NCBI GenBank assembly: GCA_023442845.1
Contig: JAEZXC010000075.1
Coordinates: forward strand, 1-8,210
Length of the DNA stretch: 8,210 nt
Reading direction: 5' to 3'
Origin: Actinomycetes bacterium
Lineage (GTDB): Bacteria > Actinomycetota > Actinomycetes > Actinomycetales > Demequinaceae
Both the position numbers and the translations under genes were made by a program. Below are positions 1 through 6,303 of the stretch, in pieces. The number at the start of each line of letters is the position of its first letter. Within the stretch, counting starts at the first letter, position 1. A model generated the notes under the pieces. That model searched no databases, was not told the DNA's origin, and saw nothing but the letters and a program-made list of their open reading frames with translations.

Positions 1-158
1 ACGCCGTGCTCCGTTTGCGCGAAATGGGCCTGCACCGCGGCGCCACCGTCCGGCTCGAACTCATTGCGGCGGGTGGGGCGCGCGTCGTCACCGTCGGCGC
101 GGCCCGGCTCGCCGTCGACCGCGCCACCGCCGCCCTCATCGACGTGGACCTGCCGTGA
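1..158 (+). CDS. feoA: FeoA, ferrous iron transport accessory protein (3' part only)
   Basis: The last 51 codons are present; the reading frame begins at base 3 and ends with TGA at 156-158, and the 5' part lies outside the window. The visible residues (RLREMGL, then RGATVRLEL, then a short strand pair and LAVDRATAALI near the end) fit the second half of the FeoA SH3-like fold, where a 'R-x-x-E-M-G-L-x-x-G' stretch is typical. FeoA is a small cytoplasmic protein thought to bind or modulate FeoB during Fe(II) uptake. The stop codon overlaps the feoB GTG by 4 bp (GTGA, 155-158), so translational coupling is likely. Any promoter and iron-responsive (IdeR/DtxR-type) operator would lie to the left of the window. 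Identification rests on the motif plus the feoB neighbour. Confidence 0.88.
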   Translation, partial: AVLRLREMGLHRGATVRLELIAAGGARVVTVGAARLAVDRATAALIDVDLP

Positions 159-2035
159 CTGCCGTCGTGGAGCGCGCCACCGCGACTGTCGTGCTCGTTG
201 GTAACCCCAACGTCGGCAAGTCCACCCTCTTCAACCACCTCACGCGCGCCCGCCAGCGCGTGGTGAATGCCCCTGGCACCACCGTCTCCCTTGCCAATGG
301 CACGTGGCACACCCCCGCCCACGACCTCAATCTTGTTGACTTGCCGGGCACCTACTCGCTGTCGGCTCGCTCTCCCGACGAGCAAGTAGCGGCCGACGCT
401 GTCACCTCTCGCCAGCACGACATCGCGTTGGTCGTGCTTGACGCAACAGCGCTCAGCCGCAGTTTGTATCTGCTCGCTCAAGTGGCAGTTGCTGACCAGC
501 CCGTGGTCGTTGCACTCACGATGCTTGACCTCGCTCGCGCGCGGGGCGTCGCGCCTGACGTTGCCTCTCTCGCCGCCACGCTCAAGGTGCCCGTCATCCC
601 GGTGCACGGACGCACAGGCGAAGGCGCTACCGAGCTTGCGACCGCGATCGACGCAGCCCTCGTCACCCGTCCCCGAGTCCATGGCATCGACCCGCACGAG
701 CACAGCGATTGCCTTAGCGACCGGCTCGCATGTGCCGAGCACCTCTTCGAGTGGGTATACGGCGTTGTCGATGCGGCTCAGCCTCTCGCGCCACCGTTGC
801 CCACGCTGTCCGACCGGCTCGACCGTGTCCTCCTCACCCCGTGGGCTGGAATCCCGATCTTTCTCGCCGTTGTGTGGGCGGTATTCCAACTGACCACCGT
901 CGTGGCGACACCTCTCATGGACGCCGTCGCGGGCGTCGTCACCGGTCCCGTCGCGAGCGGGCTCAGCAGCGCGCTTGAGGCCGTGGCCGCACCTCAGTGG
1001 CTCGTCTCGCTGATGTCCGACGGCGTCCTTGCCGGCGTCGGCACCGTTCTTTCGTTTGTGCCCCTCATGGCGATCATGTTTGCCGCGGTGGGCGTGCTTG
1101 AAGGCAGTGGCTACCTCGCACGAGTCGCCGTTGTGGCAGACCGTGCGATGCGCGCCCTCGGCCTCGACGGGCGGGCCATGCTCCCGCTCATCGTCGGCTT
1201 CGGCTGCAACGTGCCCGCCCTCGCCGCCACCGCGGTCCTTCCTCACGCACGCCAGCGCCTTCTCACCGGGTTGCTCGTGCCGCTCACCACCTGCACAGCC
1301 CGGCTCGCGATCTACCTCATGATCGCTCACGCCTTCTTTGGCTCGCACGCGGGGACCGTTGTCTTCGCCATGTATGTCGCATCCATCGCGCTCGTTGTCG
1401 TGTGGGGCCTTATCGCGCGTGGTCCGGTCATGCGCGGCGAGCGTCCTGGCCCGCTCGTCATTGCCCTGCCCGACTACCAGCGGCCACACCTGCGCACCCT
1501 CGGTCACGCGGTGTGGTCTCGGGTTGCGTCCTTCGTCACCAAGGCCGGGACCGTCATCCTCATCGCCGTCGTCGTTCTGTGGGTCGCCCAGGCGGTCCCG
1601 GTTCGTGGCGGACACACCCTGACCGAGGTGCCGGTCGAGGACTCGCTCTACGGGGCTGTCGCCCTCGCCGCCGCTCCCGCGCTTGAGCCGATGGGGGTCG
1701 CCGACTGGCGCATCTCCGCCGCCCTCATCAGCGGAGTCGCGGCCAAGGAGGTGGTCATCGGCGCGCTTGCGCAGTCGTACGCGCTCGATGGCGACGACGA
1801 AGCGACACTGGGCGAACGCCTGCGCTCCACCCTTGACGAAACGTCAGGTGGGCACGGCAATTCCGCTGCCCTCGCGCTCATGGTGTTCTGCCTTTCCTAC
1901 CTGCCGTGCCTCGCCACCTTGGCCGAGCAGCGTCGGCTCTTTGGGTGGCGGTGGACCACCGTGGCCGCGAGCGCGCAATTACTCGGCGCCTACGCCCTAG
2001 CAGTGGCCGTGTTCCAGGTGGGGAGGCTGTGGTGA
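155..2035 (+). CDS. feoB: FeoB, GTP-gated ferrous iron transporter
   Basis: This 626-residue inner-membrane Fe(II) permease has an N-terminal G domain. Its P-loop is GNPNVGKST (residues 16-24), the G2 region is NAPGTTV (38-44) and G3 is DLPG (62-65). The G4 position reads TMLD (122-125), with Thr where the usual NxxD has Asn, but Asp125 is kept. The membrane part starts near residue 233. It includes the first Gate motif GFGCNVPA (348-355) with Cys351, the TTCTARLAIYL segment, a second Gate segment around AAKEVVIG (529-536), and YLPCLATLAEQRR near the C terminus, all typical of FeoB. It is shorter than the E. coli protein (about 770 residues), as is usual in actinobacteria. The GTG start at 155 overlaps the feoA stop; a weak GTGGA (144-148) lies 6 bases upstream. 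The stop TGA overlaps the next gene. No frameshift or truncation is visible. Confidence 0.96.
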   Translation: MTAVVERATATVVLVGNPNVGKSTLFNHLTRARQRVVNAPGTTVSLANGTWHTPAHDLNLVDLPGTYSLSARSPDEQVAADAVTSRQHDIALVVLDATALSRSLYLLAQVAVADQPVVVALTMLDLARARGVAPDVASLAATLKVPVIPVHGRTGEGATELATAIDAALVTRPRVHGIDPHEHSDCLSDRLACAEHLFEWVYGVVDAAQPLAPPLPTLSDRLDRVLLTPWAGIPIFLAVVWAVFQLTTVVATPLMDAVAGVVTGPVASGLSSALEAVAAPQWLVSLMSDGVLAGVGTVLSFVPLMAIMFAAVGVLEGSGYLARVAVVADRAMRALGLDGRAMLPLIVGFGCNVPALAATAVLPHARQRLLTGLLVPLTTCTARLAIYLMIAHAFFGSHAGTVVFAMYVASIALVVVWGLIARGPVMRGERPGPLVIALPDYQRPHLRTLGHAVWSRVASFVTKAGTVILIAVVVLWVAQAVPVRGGHTLTEVPVEDSLYGAVALAAAPALEPMGVADWRISAALISGVAAKEVVIGALAQSYALDGDDEATLGERLRSTLDETSGGHGNSAALALMVFCLSYLPCLATLAEQRRLFGWRWTTVAASAQLLGAYALAVAVFQVGRLW

Positions 2036-2265
2036 GCGGCACTTTCACTGCTGTCATCGACCGCCTCGCAGCGGGAGACTCGATTCGCACAGCGGCGCGC
2101 ACAGTGGGCGTTCCTCACGATTTCGCACGGGCCGTTGCCGCCGAGGGCGAACGACTGGGGCTTGTCATCGCCGCCGATACCGCCTGCGGCACGTGCGTGC
2201 CCGCTTCGTCTCCTGCCTGCGCCGGCTGTCCCTTTGGCACGCGAGGCGGCCGGGACTCTCGCTAG
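2032..2265 (+). CDS. FeoC-like small protein: helix-turn-helix plus four cysteines
   Basis: This 77-residue protein starts at GTG 2032, overlapping the feoB stop by 4 bp (GTGA). The strong ribosome site GGGGAGG (2020-2026), 5 bases upstream, decides this start. Residues 3-45 look helical and resemble a small winged-helix/HTH unit (IDRLAAGDSIRTAARTVGV, then a second helix, then LGLVIAA). The C-terminal third carries Cys52, Cys55, Cys63 and Cys66, arranged CxxC-x7-CxxC. That layout matches the general design of FeoC (winged helix plus a cysteine cluster that can hold an Fe-S centre), and the position after feoB supports it. The exact spacing differs from the enterobacterial FeoC that I recall, so homology is not proven. 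It may sense iron or oxygen and tune FeoB stability or activity; that role is inferred. It is too small and specialised for a general transcription factor, though DNA binding cannot be excluded. Confidence 0.8.
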   Translation: MSGTFTAVIDRLAAGDSIRTAARTVGVPHDFARAVAAEGERLGLVIAADTACGTCVPASSPACAGCPFGTRGGRDSR

Positions 2266-2268
2266 GCT
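2263..2268 (+). promoter_or_regulatory. Putative -10 hexamer for leaderless maf transcript
   Basis: TAGGCT fits the TANNNT -10 consensus of actinobacterial main-sigma promoters. Seven bases (CGCACCC) separate it from the maf GTG at 2276, so transcription would start at or within a base of the start codon. Its first three bases are also the TAG stop of the upstream FeoC-like gene. No Shine-Dalgarno sequence is seen before maf, which supports leaderless initiation. No convincing -35 box lies at 16-18 bp; TTGGCA at 2234-2239 is too far away. The site is inferred from sequence only. Confidence 0.5.
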
Positions 2269-2275
2269 CGCACCC

Positions 2276-2944
2276 GTGCCCATCCCCTTCATCCTTGCTT
2301 CCCGCTCGCCTGCCCGTCTCGCGACCTTGCGCTCCGCTGGGTTCGAACCGCACGTTCACATCAGCGATGTCGATGAAGACGCAGTGTTGGCGGCGGCTGC
2401 AGACACGTTCCCTCTTGAGCGGGGCCGCGACCTCACCCCGGCCGACGCTGTCCTCGAGTTGGCGCGCGCCAAGGCCGAGGCGGTAGCTGAGCTCCGAGCA
2501 GAAACAGAGGCGATTGTCCTTGGATGCGACTCGATGCTTGAGCTCGCAGGGCAGATCCACGGAAAACCGCTCAACGCCGAGGTGGCGCGCGAGCGCTGGC
2601 GCATGATGCGGGGCCGCAGCGGCGTTCTCCATACTGGCCACTGGCTCATCCGCATCCGCCCCGAGGGCGGTGGCGCAGTGGTGAGCGGGGTTGGCGGAAC
2701 GGGGTCAACGGTGGTCCATTTTGCCGATCTCGAAGACGACGAGATTGATGCGTACGTGGCGACCGGTGAGCCGCTCCATGTGGCGGGTGCGTTCACTGTC
2801 GATGGTCTGGGTGGCTCATTTGTCGAGAAGATCGAGGGAGACCATCACAACGTTGTAGGCGTGAGCCTCCCGCTCGTGCGCGAGCTGCTCAGCGAAGTCG
2901 GGCTACGGGTTCCTGACGTGTGGGAGCCCCGCGACGCGGTGTGA
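2276..2944 (+). CDS. maf: Maf-family nucleoside triphosphate pyrophosphatase
   Basis: The product has 222 residues, close to the family norm. Maf/HAM1-fold enzymes hydrolyse NTPs, often non-canonical or dTTP/UTP, to NMP plus pyrophosphate, and Maf has also been linked to septum formation. Visible motifs, in order, are the N-terminal ASRSPARLATLR (Ser9, Arg14), the GCDSM core with Asp85, GKP at 96-98, an HTGH segment in place of the usual HTG, and the C-terminal signature GEPLHVAGAFTVDGLGGSFV followed by GDHHNVVGVSLPLVRELL. The GTG at 2276 puts the ASxSPxR strand at the N terminus as expected. The frame is open further upstream to 2135, but that stretch overlaps the previous gene and has no Maf character. 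Maf next to an acyl-CoA carboxylase alpha gene is a common actinobacterial arrangement. Nucleotide preference cannot be read from sequence. Confidence 0.93.
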   Translation: MPIPFILASRSPARLATLRSAGFEPHVHISDVDEDAVLAAAADTFPLERGRDLTPADAVLELARAKAEAVAELRAETEAIVLGCDSMLELAGQIHGKPLNAEVARERWRMMRGRSGVLHTGHWLIRIRPEGGGAVVSGVGGTGSTVVHFADLEDDEIDAYVATGEPLHVAGAFTVDGLGGSFVEKIEGDHHNVVGVSLPLVRELLSEVGLRVPDVWEPRDAV

Positions 2945-3005
2945 TTTCTCGCCGTCATTTGTGGCGACCCCACAACCTACGGCCGCGTAACCTCACGAGA
3001 GGCTT

Positions 3006-3034
3006 CATTCTTTGGATGATTCCTCCAAAGAGTG
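3006..3034. repeat. Imperfect inverted repeat upstream of carboxylase gene (operator or hairpin)
   Basis: The left arm CATTCTTTGGA (3006-3016) pairs with the right arm TCCAAAGAGTG (3024-3034) at 10 of 11 positions. The one mismatch would be a G-U pair in RNA. The loop is TGATTCC (7 bases). The inner 8 bp (TCTTTGGA-side through TCCAAAGA) are perfect. No T-run follows on either strand, so a standard intrinsic terminator of maf is unlikely. A binding site for a dimeric regulator of the carboxylase gene, about 90 bp upstream of its start, is the better guess. Confidence 0.5.
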
Positions 3035-3108
3035 CGAAAACTGCTGTGCTCCATAACAAATCGACGCCCCGAGCCCCCGCCGGGCCAAGACGGAACGCGT
3101 CACCGGGG

Positions 3109-3114
3109 TAGGTT
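3109..3114 (+). promoter_or_regulatory. Putative -10 hexamer for leaderless acyl-CoA carboxylase transcript
   Basis: TAGGTT matches TANNNT and lies 7 bases (GGGCGTC) before the GTG at 3122, so the first transcribed base would be at or next to the start codon. No purine-rich ribosome site stands at a usual distance from this GTG. A -35 element is not obvious at 16-18 bp upstream. The call is inferred from spacing and from the same arrangement before maf and pnp. Confidence 0.5.
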
Positions 3115-3121
3115 GGGCGTC

Positions 3122-4909
3122 GTGCCTGCGTTCACTTCGGTCCTCGTTGCCAACCGTGGCGAGATCGCCGTACGCGTGATCCGCGCCTGCCAAGACGCCT
3201 CACTGCGCTCGATCGCCGTCTATGCCGACCCCGATCGCGACGCCCCCCATGTGGCGCTCGCCGATGAGGCCTACGCTCTCGGCGGCTCGACGGCCCGCGA
3301 CTCATACCTCGACATCACCAAGATTCTTGACGTCGCGCGCCGGAGCGGCGCCCAGGCGATTCACCCGGGTTACGGCTTCCTCTCCGAGAACGCCGACTTC
3401 GCCCAAGCCGTCATCGATGCCGGACTTGTGTGGATTGGACCCCCGCCTGCCGCCATTGAGTCACTCGGCGACAAGGTGAGCGCCCGTCACATTGCGCAGC
3501 GTGCTGGCGCGCCGCTCGTGCCAGGCACCCCGGACCCCGTCGCTTCGGCCGACGAGGTGGTGGCGTTCGCCGACGCGCACGGGCTTCCCGTCGCCATCAA
3601 GGCCGCATTCGGTGGCGGTGGCCGCGGCCTCAAGGTGGCCCGCACGCGCGATGAGATTCCTGAGCTGTTCGACTCCGCCACGCGCGAAGCCGTCGCTGCC
3701 TTTGGCCGCGGAGAGTGCTTTGTTGAACGCTTCCTCGACAAGCCTCGCCACGTCGAGACCCAGTGCCTCGCCGATACGCACGGCAACATCGTCGTCGTCT
3801 CGACACGCGACTGCTCCCTGCAGCGTCGGCACCAGAAACTCGTGGAGGAGGCCCCGGCACCTTTCCTCACCGACGAGCAAAATGCCCGGCTTGTTGAGGC
3901 AAGTAAGGCGATCATGCGCGAGGCGGGTTACGTCGGTGCCGGTACGTGCGAATTTCTCGTGGGCGTCGATGGCACCATTTCGTTTCTCGAAGTGAACACC
4001 CGCCTCCAGGTCGAGCACCCCGTCACTGAAGAGGTGACCGGCATGGACCTCGTGCGCGAGCAGTTCCGTATTGCCGCAGGCGAGCCGGTGTCTCAGCTTG
4101 AGCCCGTGGTGCGAGGCCACTCCTTTGAGTTTCGCATCAACGGCGAGGACCCAGCCCGGAACTTCATGCCGGCCCCCGGCACCATCACCTTGCTACGTCT
4201 GCCGAGTGGCCCTGGTGTGCGCGTTGACGCCGGAGTCCGCGAAGGCGACACCGTGTCCGGCAACTTCGACTCAATGGTCGCCAAGCTCATCGTCACTGGC
4301 GCGAACCGGACCGAGGCGTTGCAGCGTGCACGCCGCGCGCTTCGCGAGATGGAGGTCGAGGGCATCCCCACGGTGCTGCCCTTCCATCGAGCCGTTGTGG
4401 ACGCGGAGGCATTTGCGCCGGAAACCGGAGCGATACAGGTGTACACCACCTGGATCGAGACCGAGTTCGCGGACACCGTCAAGGAACTTGGCGGCGGCGG
4501 CGCCGGTGGAAGCGACGCAGCGGACGACGCTGGTGCAACGGAGCGCGTCATCGTCGAGGTGGGCGGGAAGCGGCTTGAGGTCGTACTGCCCGCAGCGCTC
4601 GCTCAGGCCGGCCGCGCCCGGGCTCGTGCTGGCGTGCCGCAACGGCGCAACACCCGCAAGGCCGGTGCTCCGCGCGCGGCCTCGGGCAATACTCTCTCGT
4701 CACCGATGCAAGGCACCATCGTCAAAGTCGCCGTGGCAGAAGGCGATGCCGTGGCAGAAGGCGACCTCATCGTCGTCCTCGAAGCAATGAAGATGGAGCA
4801 GCCGCTCACCGCTCACCGGGCGGGTGTCATCAGCAAGTTGTCGGCCACGGTAGGTGGAGGCGTCACCGCAGGCGCCGTCATTTGCGACATCATCGACGTC
4901 GCTGACTAA
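3122..4909 (+). CDS. accA3: Acyl-CoA (acetyl/propionyl-CoA) carboxylase alpha subunit: biotin carboxylase fused to BCCP
   Basis: The 595-residue subunit carboxylates its own biotin with ATP and bicarbonate, then hands CO2 to a separate carboxyltransferase beta subunit to make malonyl-CoA or methylmalonyl-CoA. The biotin carboxylase part (about residues 4-448) starts with VLVANRGEIAVRVIRAC. It has HPGYGFLSENADFA, the ATP-grasp lysine and glycine loop (Lys160, GGGGRGLK 164-171), RDCSLQRRHQKLVEEAPAP, and the catalytic EVNTR (Glu290, Asn292, Arg294). A Gly/Ala/Asp-rich linker begins at residue 457. The C-terminal biotinyl domain (about 520-595) carries EAMKMEQ with biotinyl-lysine Lys557. GTG 3122 gives the canonical N terminus; no strong ribosome site precedes it. 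No carboxyltransferase, epsilon subunit or birA gene is in the window, so its partners must be encoded elsewhere. The 3' end overlaps the convergent lpdA-like gene by 4 bp. The gene symbol follows the mycobacterial naming and is by similarity only. Confidence 0.94.
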   Translation: MPAFTSVLVANRGEIAVRVIRACQDASLRSIAVYADPDRDAPHVALADEAYALGGSTARDSYLDITKILDVARRSGAQAIHPGYGFLSENADFAQAVIDAGLVWIGPPPAAIESLGDKVSARHIAQRAGAPLVPGTPDPVASADEVVAFADAHGLPVAIKAAFGGGGRGLKVARTRDEIPELFDSATREAVAAFGRGECFVERFLDKPRHVETQCLADTHGNIVVVSTRDCSLQRRHQKLVEEAPAPFLTDEQNARLVEASKAIMREAGYVGAGTCEFLVGVDGTISFLEVNTRLQVEHPVTEEVTGMDLVREQFRIAAGEPVSQLEPVVRGHSFEFRINGEDPARNFMPAPGTITLLRLPSGPGVRVDAGVREGDTVSGNFDSMVAKLIVTGANRTEALQRARRALREMEVEGIPTVLPFHRAVVDAEAFAPETGAIQVYTTWIETEFADTVKELGGGGAGGSDAADDAGATERVIVEVGGKRLEVVLPAALAQAGRARARAGVPQRRNTRKAGAPRAASGNTLSSPMQGTIVKVAVAEGDAVAEGDLIVVLEAMKMEQPLTAHRAGVISKLSATVGGGVTAGAVICDIIDVAD

Positions 4910-6303
4910 GCCTGCTCCTGCTCCGTCATGCGGTGCAGGGTGCGCGCCGCCTCCGCAATGGTGCCTGCAAGCGACGGATACACCGTGAAGGCCGACGCGA
5001 CGTCGTCCACCGTGAGGTGATGCGTCACCGCGAGCGTGAGCGGGAAGATGTGTTCTCCAGCACGCGGTCCCACCACAACTGCACCGAGCACTTGGCCCGT
5101 CACGGTGTGGCCGAAGATCTTGACGAAGCCCGCGTCAATGCCGAGCATCTTGGCGCGCGGATTGCGTGCGAGGTCGATGCGCGACACCTCATAGAAGATT
5201 CCCCTGCGCTTGAGATCGGCTTCTGAGGCTCCAACAGCCGCGATCTCAGGCACAGTAAACACATTGGTCGCGACCGTGCTGAGTTCGATCGGTGCGACGG
5301 CATCCCCGAGCGCGTGGGCCACCGCGATTCGGCCCTGCGCCGCAGCCACTGACGCGAGAGGGAGAACGCCGGTGCAGTCGCCTGCGGCATAAATGCCACG
5401 CACGTTGGTGCGCGAGACACGGTCAACCTCGATGAAGCCGTGCGGCGTGAGGCGCACCCCCGCGCTGTCGAGCGCCAGAGCGTCGGTATTGGGAACCGAG
5501 CCCACCGCCATGAGGCAGTGGGAGCCCTCGACTACCGCCCCATCGTTGAGCGTGACCCGCACGCCGTCACCGGTGTTGACCACTCGGGAGGCTCGCGTGC
5601 CACCCATCACGTGCATACCGCGGCTAGCGAACTCGTGCTGGACGTACTCCGCCGCCTCAGGGTCTTCGCGGGCAAGCACGCGGTCGCCGGACGAGATGAG
5701 GGTGACCTCGGCGCCGAGGGTGCGATAAGCGCCGGCGAACTCGGCGCCCGTCACGCCGGAACCGACAACAACGAGGTGCTCGGGCACGTGGTCGAGACCA
5801 TACAACTGCGTCCACGTGAGGACTCTCTCACCGTCGGGCTCGCACCCGTCCACGACGCGAGGCCGCGCCCCCACCGCAAGGAGGATGTTGTCGACCTCAA
5901 TGCGCTCGTCACCCACGACTACAGCGTCGGCCCCATCGAGCCGCGCCTGTCCACGCATGATCCGTACCCCGCTGTGTTCTAAGCGGGAGGTGATGTCGCT
6001 GCTTTGCTTGCGCACGAGCTCCGCGACACGCGTGTTCACGGCACCGAGATCAACTGTGTGATGCCCCGCGCCCGACGTCGCTTCACCATGCTCGCCGCGA
6101 ATGCCCAACTGAGGGGCGCGATCCGCGATCGTCAGCCACTCTGCGGTGGCGATCACTGTCTTCGAGGGCACCACATCCGTCAGCACTGCATTGCCGCCGA
6201 GTCCCTGCCGTTCGATGAGCGTGACCTCGGCGCCAAGGGCCGCCGCAACGAGGGCGGCTTCGTAGCCTCCCGGCCCACCACCAATGATTGCGAGGCTTGT
6301 CAT
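4906..6303 (-). CDS. lpdA: LpdA-like NAD(P)H:quinone reductase (cysteine-less lipoamide dehydrogenase homologue)
   Basis: The product is a 465-residue flavoprotein of the class I pyridine nucleotide-disulfide reductase fold. The N-terminal FAD site is IIGGGPGGYEAAL (G8-G13). The NAD(P) site is VVGSGVTGAEF (181-186), and the second FAD motif is GIYAAGDC (Gly308, Asp309). The redox motif of lipoamide dehydrogenases (GGTCLNVGCIPSK) is replaced here by GGNAVLTDVVPSK, so both cysteines are gone (Ala39, Val44). The C-terminal His-Glu dyad motif HPTxSE reads YPSLAG (Tyr442, Gly447). It therefore cannot be a normal dithiol enzyme. It matches the pattern of mycobacterial LpdA (Rv3303c), an NAD(P)H:quinone reductase. 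Ser204-Ser205 after the second beta strand, instead of an acidic residue, would allow NADPH. I chose ATG at 6303: it starts MTSLAIIGGG and has GGGA 11 bases upstream. ATG at 6312 would add three residues, with GGGA only 2 bases away. It lies between the carboxylase and pnp, as in related actinobacteria. Confidence 0.9.
   Translation of the reverse strand: MTSLAIIGGGPGGYEAALVAAALGAEVTLIERQGLGGNAVLTDVVPSKTVIATAEWLTIADRAPQLGIRGEHGEATSGAGHHTVDLGAVNTRVAELVRKQSSDITSRLEHSGVRIMRGQARLDGADAVVVGDERIEVDNILLAVGARPRVVDGCEPDGERVLTWTQLYGLDHVPEHLVVVGSGVTGAEFAGAYRTLGAEVTLISSGDRVLAREDPEAAEYVQHEFASRGMHVMGGTRASRVVNTGDGVRVTLNDGAVVEGSHCLMAVGSVPNTDALALDSAGVRLTPHGFIEVDRVSRTNVRGIYAAGDCTGVLPLASVAAAQGRIAVAHALGDAVAPIELSTVATNVFTVPEIAAVGASEADLKRRGIFYEVSRIDLARNPRAKMLGIDAGFVKIFGHTVTGQVLGAVVVGPRAGEHIFPLTLAVTHHLTVDDVASAFTVYPSLAGTIAEAARTLHRMTEQEQA

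Larger units (their letters stand above)
2945..3121. other. Intergenic region between maf and acyl-CoA carboxylase alpha gene
   Basis: These 177 bp contain no supportable gene. The downstream reading frame stays open back to a GTG at 3032, but the extra 30 residues (rich in Arg and Pro) are not part of any biotin carboxylase N terminus. The region holds an imperfect 11-bp inverted repeat (3006-3034), two AACCT direct repeats (2974-2978 and 2989-2993), a short CCTC/GAGG hairpin (2991-3002), an AT-richer patch with CATAAC (3052-3057), and a TANNNT hexamer just before the start codon. Its lower GC content around 3003-3062 contrasts with the flanking genes, as expected of regulatory DNA. Confidence 0.6.

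Noticed and set aside
2135..2275. Longer N terminus for Maf
   Set aside because: The extension overlaps the FeoC-like gene and adds 47 residues with no Maf similarity; the ASRSPAR strand should be at the N terminus, as it is from GTG 2276.
3018..3057. CATAAC (3052-3057) as a -10 box for the carboxylase gene
   Set aside because: It matches TATAAT at 4 of 6 positions, but no -35 box stands at a suitable distance and the TAGGTT hexamer next to the start codon is a better candidate.
3032..3121. Longer N terminus for the carboxylase from GTG 3032
   Set aside because: The added residues are Arg/Pro-rich, absent from biotin carboxylases, and the GTG lies inside the inverted repeat.
3461..4120. Open frame of 219 codons on the minus strand inside the carboxylase gene, and a 239-codon plus frame at 4071-4790
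   Set aside because: Both lie within the conserved biotin carboxylase/BCCP reading frame and show no family-like motifs; they are high-GC shadow frames.
4911..4939. Hairpin CCTGC/GCAGG as a terminator between the convergent genes
   Set aside because: It has only 5 bp of stem with a 13-base loop, no T-run on either strand, and lies in coding sequence.
5440..5982. Open frame of 180 codons on the plus strand opposite the LpdA-like gene
   Set aside because: The minus strand carries complete FAD and NAD(P) motifs, and the plus frame shows no recognisable fold or ribosome site.
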